Assembly (NCBI GenBank): GCA_902486425.1 | Contig: CABTOK010000008.1 | Location: forward strand, 62,001-126,000 | Origin: UBA11475 sp902486425 | GTDB lineage: Bacteria; Bacillota; Clostridia; Christensenellales; Borkfalkiaceae | Direction: 5' to 3' | DNA: 64,000 bases | Shown: one piece after another, positions 57,139 through 64,000 of the stretch | Numbering within the stretch: the first letter of the stretch is position 1 | How the letters are laid out: each line of letters begins with the position of its first letter | Notes under the pieces: generated by a model | What the model saw: only the letters and a program-made list of their open reading frames with translations | Databases searched by the model: none | Told to the model about the DNA's origin: nothing | Translations under genes and position numbers: made by a program

Positions 57139-59520
57139 ATGGAAGAAAATAGCAAAATCGGGACGGTGAGCGTTCTGGAACCCGCCGAAACCGAAAAAGA
57201 AGAAAACAAAATAAATCCGGCGAGCGGCGACGAAAGAGAACTTCCGCTTATCGCGATAAGAGACAGAGTAATATTTCCGAAAACTGCGGTAAACTTCGAC
57301 GTAGGAAGAGAGAAGTCGAATAATGCTCTTAAAGCTGCCGAAAGTTACGGCGGAATGATTTTTTTAACGACGCAAAGAAACCCTGCCGAAGAAGACGTAA
57401 AGGCTGAAGGGCTCTATTATACGGGCGTAGTATGCCGTATCCGTCAGGTAGTGAGAACGAACGGCACCGCCAAAGTAATGGCGGAAGCTTTGTACCGCGC
57501 AAGAATAGCGGCGTTTCTTTCCACGGAAGAATATTTTAAGGTCGTAGCCGTGAGATCGGATTATAAAAGCGATGACGAAGTAACTACCGAAGCCGCTTTC
57601 AGAGTTGCCAAAACAGCGACGTTCGACTATGCGAGACTTAAAGGCAACGTTGCGAAAGAAATTCTCGAAACGCTTTCGGGCGTGGACAGTCCCGACTTTT
57701 TTATAGACAACGCTCTCACAGTGTTTTCGATGAAAGAAGCGGACAAGCAGGCTGTGCTCGAAGAGGACGATACTGTAAAAAGGCTCGAACTTTATTCTTC
57801 GCTGTTACTTAAAGAAACCGAAATCGTAAAAGTGCAGAAGGACATCGATGCGCTCGTCAGAAAGCGTATCGAAGACGGACAAAAGGAATATTATCTTCGC
57901 GAGCAGCTTAAGGCGATACATACCGAACTCGGCGACGACGAATCGATAAAGCAGGATTATATCGACATGGTAAAATCCAAAAACTTTTCGAAGGAAACAG
58001 AAGAAAAGCTTATGGGCGAGATAAATCGTCTCGATAAAATAAATCCGTCTTCGCCCGATTATTCGGTAATACTCAACTATCTCGACTGGATAAAGGATAT
58101 TCCTTTCAACGTTTATACCGAAGACGAAAAGGATCTTAAAAAGGCGAAAGACATTCTCGAAGAGGATCACTTCGGTCTCGAAAAGATAAAAGAAAGAATA
58201 GTGGAATATCTTGCTGTATTAAAACTCACGGGGAAGCTTCAGGGACAGATACTCTGTTTCGTAGGGCCTCCGGGAGTGGGAAAGACATCTATAGCGACTT
58301 CCATCGCAAGAGCAACCGGAAGAAAATTCGTCAGAATGAGTCTCGGCGGAATAAAAGACGAAGCCGAAATAAGAGGACACCGTAAAACTTACGTCGGCGC
58401 AATGCCCGGCAGGATTATTTACGGACTTAAACAGGCCAAAAGCATGAACCCCGTATTTCTTCTCGACGAGATAGACAAAATATCGGCTGATATTCACGGC
58501 GATCCCGCAAGCGCGCTTTTAGAAGTGCTTGATCCCGAACAGAATTCTACCTTCCGCGACAGATTCATCGAGATACCGGTCGATTTGTCCAAGGTTATGT
58601 TTATAACGACGGCAAATACTTTAGACACTATTCCCGCGCCTCTTTTAGACAGAATGGAAGTAATAAGTCTTTCCGGCTACACCGAAACCGAGAAGCTCAG
58701 CATTGCCGAAAAGTATCTCGTCAAAAAAGCAAATGATAAATGTGGTCTGTCTCACGATAAAATCAAAATAACGAAGGGCGGACTCGAAGAAATTATTTCG
58801 GGCTACACTATGGAAGCCGGCGTCAGAAACTTAGAAAGAGAGATCGAAACCGTAACACGTAAGGTGGCCGCGGGCTTTGCTCTCGGTAAATATACGAAAA
58901 AACAAACCGTCGATAAAGAAAGAGTGAACGAACTTTTAGGAGCGAAACGCAAATACGGCGATCTTTCGCTCGACAAGGACGAAGTCGGCGCATGCACCGG
59001 ACTTGCCTGGACGGCTTACGGCGGAACAACGCTTACGATAGAAGTAAGTCTTATGTCCGGCAAGGGCGAAATTATTCTTACCGGCAAGCTCGGCGACGTA
59101 ATGAAGGAATCCGCAAGGGCGGGCATCTCTTATATACGGGCGAACGCCAAAAAGTACGGCATAGACGAAAAAACTTTCGAAACGACCGATATACACGTTC
59201 ACGTTCCCGAGGGAGCTACGCCGAAGGACGGACCGAGCGCGGGCATAACAATGGCAACGGCTGTTTTGTCGGCTTTCACCGGACGCGAAGTAAAACGCAG
59301 CGTCGCAATGACGGGAGAACTCACATTAAGAGGCAAGGTTTTGCCGATAGGCGGGCTTAAAGAAAAATCGCTCGCAGCGTACAGGGAAGGAATAAAAACG
59401 GTTATCATTCCCGAAGCGAACGCGCCCGATCTTAAAGAAATCCCCGAAGAAGTAAGAAAGAAAATGGAATTCATCCCCGTATCGACGGCGGACGAAGTAT
59501 TCGAAAAAGCATTAAAGTAA
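57139..59520 (+). CDS. lon: ATP-dependent protease La
   Basis: Cytoplasmic AAA+ protease for damaged and regulatory proteins. The 793-residue product has an N-terminal substrate domain (LPLIAIRDRVIFPKTAVNF near residue 35), Walker A GPPGVGKTS near 376, Walker B VFLLDEIDKI and the protease domain with Ser700 in KDGPSAGI and Lys743 in GGLKEKSL, the catalytic dyad. engB follows after 14 bases, the usual Bacillota order. Ribosome site GAGGGA. Confidence 0.98.
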   Translation: MEENSKIGTVSVLEPAETEKEENKINPASGDERELPLIAIRDRVIFPKTAVNFDVGREKSNNALKAAESYGGMIFLTTQRNPAEEDVKAEGLYYTGVVCRIRQVVRTNGTAKVMAEALYRARIAAFLSTEEYFKVVAVRSDYKSDDEVTTEAAFRVAKTATFDYARLKGNVAKEILETLSGVDSPDFFIDNALTVFSMKEADKQAVLEEDDTVKRLELYSSLLLKETEIVKVQKDIDALVRKRIEDGQKEYYLREQLKAIHTELGDDESIKQDYIDMVKSKNFSKETEEKLMGEINRLDKINPSSPDYSVILNYLDWIKDIPFNVYTEDEKDLKKAKDILEEDHFGLEKIKERIVEYLAVLKLTGKLQGQILCFVGPPGVGKTSIATSIARATGRKFVRMSLGGIKDEAEIRGHRKTYVGAMPGRIIYGLKQAKSMNPVFLLDEIDKISADIHGDPASALLEVLDPEQNSTFRDRFIEIPVDLSKVMFITTANTLDTIPAPLLDRMEVISLSGYTETEKLSIAEKYLVKKANDKCGLSHDKIKITKGGLEEIISGYTMEAGVRNLEREIETVTRKVAAGFALGKYTKKQTVDKERVNELLGAKRKYGDLSLDKDEVGACTGLAWTAYGGTTLTIEVSLMSGKGEIILTGKLGDVMKESARAGISYIRANAKKYGIDEKTFETTDIHVHVPEGATPKDGPSAGITMATAVLSAFTGREVKRSVAMTGELTLRGKVLPIGGLKEKSLAAYREGIKTVIIPEANAPDLKEIPEEVRKKMEFIPVSTADEVFEKALK

Positions 59521-59534
59521 AGGAAAGTAAAGTT

Positions 59535-60149
59535 ATGGCAGGTAATACAGCGTCGTTTATAACGTCGGTTGCGAGCGACAAAAATTTTTTGGTTTCTGAT
59601 AAACCCATTATAGCGGTCGCGGGGAAGTCGAACGTAGGCAAGTCGAGCTTTATCAACATGCTTGCGGGCGACGGCAAACTTGCCAGAACTTCAAACACTC
59701 CCGGAAGAACGAGACTTATCAACTACTTCGACTTCAGGACGTTTATTCTTGCGGATTTACCGGGATACGGCTTCGCTAAAGTATCGAAGGCGGAAAAGGA
59801 CAAATGGTCCACGCTTATGGAAAAATATTTTGCCGAAACCGAGATAGCGCACGTCTTTTCTTTAATAGATATACGCCACGATCCTACGGCGGAAGACGTA
59901 ACGATGGTGAATTATCTTTACAGCTACGCTCTGCCGTTTACGCTCGTTGCGACCAAGTCCGACAAACTCGGCAAAAGCAAAGTAAAGCCGCAGGCGGAGA
60001 TTTTAAGCCGTAAATTAAAAGTAGGAAGAGAAGATATAATACCCGTTTCTTCTTTGGAAAAAAAGGGCAGGGACGAGATATTCAAAAAAATAAATCAGAT
60101 AGTAAAGAACTTTTACGAAACTGAATCCGAAACTTCAGAAGAAGAATAA
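59535..60149 (+). CDS. engB: Ribosome biogenesis GTPase EngB/YsxC
   Basis: GTPase required for 50S assembly. The 204-residue product has G1 AGKSNVGKSSFIN near residue 33, G2 with NTPGRTRLINYF, G3 DLPGYGFAK near 79, G4 TKSDKL near 144 and G5 VSSLEKKG. It follows lon after 14 bases. Confidence 0.97.
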   Translation: MAGNTASFITSVASDKNFLVSDKPIIAVAGKSNVGKSSFINMLAGDGKLARTSNTPGRTRLINYFDFRTFILADLPGYGFAKVSKAEKDKWSTLMEKYFAETEIAHVFSLIDIRHDPTAEDVTMVNYLYSYALPFTLVATKSDKLGKSKVKPQAEILSRKLKVGREDIIPVSSLEKKGRDEIFKKINQIVKNFYETESETSEEE

Positions 60150-60180
60150 CTTAACGCTCGATGCGGTGGCGATAAGTGCT

Positions 60181-60197
60181 ACCTGTATCGCCGAAAT
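60181..60197 (+). repeat. Dispersed motif, copy B
   Basis: ACCTGTATCGCCGAAAT, identical to copy A at 37492. Here TATCGCC (60186-60192) is also complementary to GGCGATA (60168-60174), so the copy forms the right arm of a small hairpin after engB. Confidence 0.5.
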
Positions 60198-60210
60198 TAT
60201 GCTAAAAACA

Positions 60211-60238
60211 AAAAAAGACGGAATTTTCCGTCTTTTTT
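60211..60238 (+). terminator. Terminator of lon-engB
   Basis: AAAAAAGACGGA pairs with TCCGTCTTTTTT across an ATTT loop; A and T runs make it usable in both directions. Confidence 0.92.
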
Positions 60239-60272
60239 ATATACTTGATTTTAATAGATCGCAAAATTTTAG

Positions 60273-60289
60273 ACCTGTATCGGCGAAAC
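60273..60289 (+). repeat. Dispersed motif, copy C
   Basis: ACCTGTATCGGCGAAAC differs from copies A and B at two positions. It lies between the engB terminator and the end of the DUF6062 gene. Confidence 0.4.
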
Positions 60290-60315
60290 AGCGCCGCAGT
60301 ATCGAAAATTATCCG

Positions 60316-60996
60316 TTAATCGGTGATTTTTTTGCCGTATAACTTTTCGTATGCGCGCTGCAGGACGTTTTCGGACGTGCCGAGCGGCAGAAGCCTGTTG
60401 CGATAGTCGTGTTTGTCGCAGAACCACTGGAGTTCTTTTAAGATTCTCTCTTCGTTTTCGTGCTGAATTTCGTTTAAGAGAACTATGTAATCTTTCGATT
60501 TAGCGCCCGCGTATACCGCGTAATCGAGAAGTTTTGCATAATGCCTTAAACAAAAACCTTTTGTTTCGGCAAGTTCTTCTTTAAAATTTTCTTCGGTGAC
60601 GAACATCTCTGCAAAAGAAACGTAATATCTCATCATCGCCGTCGAAAGCTCGTTGCAGATAACGCACGTTTCGGCGGAATCTTTTATAAAGTTCGAAGTT
60701 TTAAGTCCTGTTCTCGTGTCGGTCGGGTTGCCTTCGCCTTCTTTAATTTTTTCGAGCCTTGTTTTTATCTGAAGGGCAAGGCTTAACTTATTCTGACGTA
60801 AAAACAGTTTTTTGTAATGTTCCGCGCAAAAGCCCTTTTCACCGACTTCGGTACGCTTACTGTCGTCCATTACGGCGTTGTTTAAGAATTCGTTCAAAAA
60901 TTGTTCTTCGACCTCGCGTTCGATCCGGCAAAGCGGACATTCGCAGTCTTCTTTAAGTTTTTCGTGTACTAAAATAGTGTTGATATGGTACTTCAT
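60316..60996 (-). CDS. DUF6062 family protein with duplicated Cys/His modules
   Basis: A 226-residue cytoplasmic protein common in Clostridia and of unknown function. Two copies of a Cys/His module are visible: CECPLC followed by GFCAEHYKKLF in the first half, and CVIC followed by GFCLRHYAKLL in the second, suggesting two zinc or other metal sites from an internal duplication. I start at ATG 60996 (MKYHINTILVHEKL); GTG 61002 would touch the -10 box. The -10 TATAAT lies six bases upstream, so the mRNA should be leaderless. It is divergent from the esterase gene. Confidence 0.85.
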   Translation of the reverse strand: MKYHINTILVHEKLKEDCECPLCRIEREVEEQFLNEFLNNAVMDDSKRTEVGEKGFCAEHYKKLFLRQNKLSLALQIKTRLEKIKEGEGNPTDTRTGLKTSNFIKDSAETCVICNELSTAMMRYYVSFAEMFVTEENFKEELAETKGFCLRHYAKLLDYAVYAGAKSKDYIVLLNEIQHENEERILKELQWFCDKHDYRNRLLPLGTSENVLQRAYEKLYGKKITD

Positions 60997-61002
60997 ACTC
61001 AC

Positions 61003-61031
61003 ATTATAGTATATTTTGTCGGAAAAATCAA
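61003..61031 (-). promoter_or_regulatory. Promoter of the DUF6062 gene, leaderless layout
   Basis: On the - strand TTGATT (61031-61026) and TATAAT (61008-61003) have a 17-base spacer, and ATG begins exactly six bases after the -10. Confidence 0.75.
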
Positions 61032-61038
61032 TCCGCTA

Positions 61039-61067
61039 TTGACTTAAAACTTCTTAAAGCGTATAAT
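61039..61067 (+). promoter_or_regulatory. Promoter of the esterase gene
   Basis: TTGACT at 61039-61044 and TATAAT at 61062-61067 have a 17-base spacer. Its -35 lies eight bases from the -35 of the divergent DUF6062 promoter. The leader of about 90 bases ends in AAGGAG. Confidence 0.82.
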
Positions 61068-61164
61068 AATCTTAAAGTTTGTTTGTTTTTGCCTCTTTAC
61101 GGGCAGAAGCTCAACCCGAACAATTTTTATTATGAGAATTAAGTTTTAATTCAAGGAGAAAACT

Positions 61165-62028
61165 ATGATACTCGAAAACAAAATAGACCTTTACGCATAT
61201 TTCGGCGTAAAAAGACCTGAAGGGGCGAAAGGTTACATGAACGCTTACATAACCGAACGTTTCGACGAATATTCCGCAAAAAGGGTTCGCCCCGCGATGA
61301 TTGTTTTTCCGGGCGGCGGTTACTGGTTCAGATCTGAAAGAGAAGCCCAGCCGATAGCTCTTAATTATGCGGTCAACGGTTTTCAGGCATTTGTCGTCGA
61401 ATATACCGTCGAAAGCGAAAGCCCTAACGCTCATTATCCGGTAATGCTTATCGAAGCGGCTATGGCTGTGGCGTACGTAAGGGAAAACGCCGACAAGTAT
61501 TTTATACAAAAGGATAAAATAGCGGTAATAGGCTTTTCCGCAGGCGGACATCTTGCCGGGAGCATTTCGACCATGTTCGGCGACGAAAATATCGTAAACG
61601 CTCTTAAAGAAAAGGCGGCTCTCTGCCGTCCCGATGCGTCAGTTCTATGTTATCCCGTAATAACGTTTATTCACCCGACACACGGCGGAACTAGGGACGC
61701 TTGCACGAATCATAATCCGGCTTTGTTCGAAGCGCTCTCGGTCGAAAAAAACGTTACCGAAAATACGCCCCCTACGTTTATCTGGTCCACTTACGAAGAC
61801 AACTGCGTTCCGATAATAAATTCCGTTTTAATGGCGGAAGCTCTTGCTGAAAACAAGGTTCCTTTCGAGCTTCATATTTTCAGAAAGGGTTACCACGGTC
61901 TCTCTCTCTGTAATGACGAAACTTCTAAAGACGGGGTAGACGCGATAAATCCCGTTGCCGAAGAATGGTTTAAAATGTCCGTAACCTTTTTGAGAGAACT
62001 CGGATTCAAAGTCAGAAACGAGGAATAG
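61165..62028 (+). CDS. Alpha/beta-hydrolase, acetyl-xylan-esterase-like
   Basis: A 287-residue serine esterase of the BD-FAE/AXE-like group. The oxyanion region is VFPGGGYWFRS near residue 48, the nucleophilic Ser is in IGFSAGGHLAG near 119, the Asp in YEDNCVP near 212 and the His in GYHGLSL near 246. No signal peptide, so it acts inside the cell, for example removing acetyl groups from imported oligosaccharides. No carbohydrate-use genes are adjacent; the substrate is inferred from the family. Confidence 0.88.
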   Translation: MILENKIDLYAYFGVKRPEGAKGYMNAYITERFDEYSAKRVRPAMIVFPGGGYWFRSEREAQPIALNYAVNGFQAFVVEYTVESESPNAHYPVMLIEAAMAVAYVRENADKYFIQKDKIAVIGFSAGGHLAGSISTMFGDENIVNALKEKAALCRPDASVLCYPVITFIHPTHGGTRDACTNHNPALFEALSVEKNVTENTPPTFIWSTYEDNCVPIINSVLMAEALAENKVPFELHIFRKGYHGLSLCNDETSKDGVDAINPVAEEWFKMSVTFLRELGFKVRNEE

Positions 62029-62093
62029 TTTTTACGTTTAAGACAAAGCGTGCATAAAGCGGCAAAAAAGTGTTTACGGTATATTTTTATTAT

Positions 62094-62110
62094 ACATGTA
62101 TCGTTCAAAC
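62094..62110 (+). repeat. Dispersed motif, copy D (diverged)
   Basis: ACATGTATCGTTCAAAC, the most diverged copy. Its upstream flank TTTTTATTATAC is identical to that of copy A. It lies just before ogt. Confidence 0.35.
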
Positions 62111-62127
62111 TACGCCGAATTTCAGAT

Positions 62128-62643
62128 ATGTATTATATAAGCAAATACAACTCGCCTTTGGGAGGAATAACCGTGGCATCGGACGGCGAAGCTCTTTCGG
62201 GACTTTGGTTTGACGGGCAAAAATACTTTGCGGACAGATTGATTAAAAAAGAATTCGGCGAACAATCGACGTACGGCTTAAAAGTTCCCGTTTTAAAAGA
62301 AACCGAAAAATGGCTCGATATATACTTTTCGGGTAAAGTTCCGGATTTTACTCCGGATTTGAATCTTGACGGCGTGTCGTCTTTTCGGAAAAGAGTATGG
62401 AAAATACTTCTCGGAGTCCCTTACGGCAAACTTACGACATACGGGCAGATAGCGAAAATAATAGAAGCAGAAACGGGCAAAAGAGTTTCCGCACAGGCAG
62501 TCGGCGGAGCTGTCGGACATAATCCGATCTCGCTGATTGTTCCTTGCCACAGAGTGGTAGGCGTAAATAATAGCCTTACCGGTTACGCCGGAGGACTCGA
62601 CAAAAAGACCTTTTTATTAAAACTCGAAGGCTCGATTAAGTAG
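62128..62643 (+). CDS. ogt: Methylated-DNA--protein-cysteine methyltransferase
   Basis: Suicide repair protein that takes the methyl group from O6-methylguanine. I start at ATG 62128 (MYYISKYNSPLGGIT); a GTG at 62050 adds unconserved residues. The 171-residue product has FRKRVWKILLGVPYGKLTTYG, here the recognition helix region, and the acceptor cysteine in LIVPCHRVVG, followed by YAGGLDKKTFLL. No clear ribosome site is present. Confidence 0.94.
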   Translation: MYYISKYNSPLGGITVASDGEALSGLWFDGQKYFADRLIKKEFGEQSTYGLKVPVLKETEKWLDIYFSGKVPDFTPDLNLDGVSSFRKRVWKILLGVPYGKLTTYGQIAKIIEAETGKRVSAQAVGGAVGHNPISLIVPCHRVVGVNNSLTGYAGGLDKKTFLLKLEGSIK

Positions 62644-62676
62644 TTTGCCGCAAAATTTATGTTCAAGAGGGGAATG

Positions 62677-63636
62677 ATGGAAAAAACTTACAGCAATAAG
62701 CAAAAACTCATCGAAACTTTGCGTCGCGAGACGGACGAAGATCATCCCGTTGGCAGAGTGAAAATAGAAACTCTTATCGGAAACGATCTCGACAGGAAAA
62801 CGCTCAATTCTTACATAAGATTTTTTTCGGAACCGGAAGGCGGCTGCAGAATAAAAGTCGTTTCCGGCGGTCCCAATACGGCGTACTATTACAATCCTTG
62901 TAAAAACGAGTTTACCGAAGAAGAAATCCGGCTTATAATAGACTCTGTATACGCCGTTAAATCGGTTTCGCCGGAGATTAAAAAGGCGATAAAGGATAAA
63001 CTTTTATCCGTAACCAACAAATACGTCGCCGAATGGTACGAAACCGCCGAATATTCGGTAAAGCGTAAACAAGACGAGTGTTACGTCTTATCAAGCGATC
63101 TTAAAAAATTATCCGTTGCGATAAAAAACAGGACGAGTATTCTTTTCGATTATTATCGGACAACGCCTAAAAAAGAAAAAATAACGCGGTATCTCGATCA
63201 TAACACCTTTCCGCAAGCGCTTTATATAAACGACGGATATTATTATCTTGTCGCGTACAATCCGCTTAAAGACGCCAAAAGACATTATCGCGTCGACAGA
63301 ATGAAAAATATCAGATCAGGCGAGGCTTTTAAGGGCGTTCCGTATCTTGAAAAATTCAATCGCTCCGAGTATGAAGAATCGAGCTTCGGCATGTATCAGG
63401 GCGAGCTTAAGGAGCTGACATTTATCGCAAAACAGAATCTTGCCGACCAGATGTACGACAAGTTTAACGATTACAAATTTATAAAATGCGAAGGCGACGA
63501 TTTTATTTTTACCGCAAAGGCGGAAATAAGCCCTATTTTTTACGGCTGGCTTTGCGGTTACGAAGGCAATCTTAAAATTTTAGAACCGAAAGAAGAAGCT
63601 GAAAAGTATTGCGAATATTTAAAAAAGCAACTCTGA
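62677..63636 (+). CDS. WYL-domain transcriptional regulator
   Basis: A 319-residue DeoR-like/WYL regulator. The N-terminal helix-turn-helix region is KQKLIETLRRET with RKTLNSYIRFF. The WYL domain spans about residues 145-230 (ILFDYYRTTPKKEK, YYLVAYNPLKDAKRHYRVDRM), followed by a C-terminal WCX-type extension. AGAGGGG lies just before two adjacent ATGs (62674, 62677); ATG 62659 is a less likely start. WYL proteins often respond to DNA damage or nucleic acids, and the preceding ogt gene, 33 bases away, is a DNA repair gene, but a link is only inference. Confidence 0.85.
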   Translation: MEKTYSNKQKLIETLRRETDEDHPVGRVKIETLIGNDLDRKTLNSYIRFFSEPEGGCRIKVVSGGPNTAYYYNPCKNEFTEEEIRLIIDSVYAVKSVSPEIKKAIKDKLLSVTNKYVAEWYETAEYSVKRKQDECYVLSSDLKKLSVAIKNRTSILFDYYRTTPKKEKITRYLDHNTFPQALYINDGYYYLVAYNPLKDAKRHYRVDRMKNIRSGEAFKGVPYLEKFNRSEYEESSFGMYQGELKELTFIAKQNLADQMYDKFNDYKFIKCEGDDFIFTAKAEISPIFYGWLCGYEGNLKILEPKEEAEKYCEYLKKQL

Positions 63637-63662
63637 AAATTATAATTCATATAACCATAAAG

Positions 63663-63696
63663 ACAATCTGTCCGTAATTTTGGGCAGATTGTTTTT
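63663..63696 (+). terminator. Terminator of ogt-WYL
   Basis: ACAATCTGTCC pairs with GGGCAGATTGT (one G-U) across an eight-base loop, followed by TTTT. Confidence 0.9.
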
Positions 63697-63816
63697 ATAT
63701 TGAGTAAAAAGTTCCCCTCGAAAATTCAATCGGGCAATGTTTTTCTCTTTTATTTAAGTTAATATAATTGCGAAAATAAAATTAAATCGCGCGAATATGC
63801 GATAAAAGGAGAAAAT

Positions 63817-64000
63817 ATGAACAAATACTATAAGGTAGTGGCAAAATGCGGTCATGTCGGAAGACATAAGTATTACGAAGGAACTTTTTACGTTTTCGCA
63901 GAGAACGGTAAAATAGCGGCTTCGAAGACGAGAAGTTTCGGCAGAGTCAAGCACGATCATAAAGACGCGATACTTTCCGTAACGGAAATCACCGGACAGG
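63817..64000 (+). CDS. Small conserved hypothetical protein, 3' end outside the window
   Basis: A frame with AAAGGAG five bases before ATG that runs open to the window edge, about 61 residues seen. It starts MNKYYKVVAKCGHVGRHKYY and contains FGRVKHDHKDAILSVTEI. The CGHVG and VKHDHKDAI segments recall small conserved proteins of Clostridia with no known function. A possible -10 TATAAT is at 63763 with a poor -35. I assign no function. Confidence 0.7.
   Translation, partial: MNKYYKVVAKCGHVGRHKYYEGTFYVFAENGKIAASKTRSFGRVKHDHKDAILSVTEITGQ

Noticed and set aside
1..64000. CRISPR array, prophage, insertion sequence or replication origin
   Set aside because: I saw no regularly spaced repeats, integrase, transposase, phage structural genes or DnaA-box cluster.

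Overview
The window looks like a chromosomal segment of an uncultured, probably gut-dwelling member of the Bacillota, class Clostridia. The gene order is typical of that class: rpoC-rpsL-rpsG-fusA-tuf, infC-rpmI-rplT followed by a TrmH-family methylase, ruvCAB-queA-tgt-yajC-secDF, recJ-rel-hydrolase-hemZ, and lon-engB. An XRE-cupin regulator followed by potABCD, a TIGR04086 membrane protein and a DUF6062 protein point the same way. This is inference from gene content and order; no 16S rRNA gene is present. Most genes are on the + strand. The exceptions are a GH42 galactosidase, fba, an ArsR regulator, a DUF6062 gene and a gene remnant.

Layout. 1-8.2 kb holds the 3' part of rpoC and the str cluster; tuf has its own promoter. 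8.2-10.9 kb is an accessory patch with a GH42 beta-galactosidase and the C-terminal stub of a radical SAM gene. 10.9-16.4 kb is a polyamine uptake operon headed by its likely regulator. 16.5-19.6 kb holds two secreted proteins: an orphan sugar-binding-type protein and a leucine-rich-repeat lipoprotein. 19.7-27.8 kb covers fba, gap, tyrS, yigZ-recX-nnrDE-sirtuin and a small membrane protein. 27.8-30.8 kb is the IF3-L35-L20 operon with an attenuator leader and a non-AUG infC start, then a TrmH-type methylase and yebC. 31-38 kb holds a trypsin-like lipoprotein, ruvCAB, queA and tgt. 38-42.5 kb is yajC, a sugar-kinase-like gene, TIGR04086 and secDF. 42.6-49.2 kb is recJ, rel, a metallo-hydrolase and hemZ. 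49.3-54.2 kb is rpsO, pnp, an M16 peptidase and a divergent ArsR / 49-residue membrane protein pair. 54.3-60.2 kb is uvrC, a Cof phosphatase, lon and engB. 60.3-64 kb is DUF6062, an esterase, ogt, a WYL regulator and the start of a small conserved protein.

Regulatory sequence is easy to read here. Many genes have a near-consensus sigma-A promoter, usually with an exact 17-base spacer, and many end in strong U-tailed hairpins. Three genes (uvrC, the NahK-like kinase and the DUF6062 gene) share a leaderless layout: a TATAAT box, exactly six bases, then ATG, with no ribosome binding site.

I found no CRISPR array, tRNA, rRNA, insertion sequence or prophage. The points I would check first are the ArsR / small membrane protein pair with its 7-4-7 inverted repeat, the leaderless gene class, the ATA start of infC, a dispersed intergenic 17-base motif, and the double-anchored PotD with an extended PotA.
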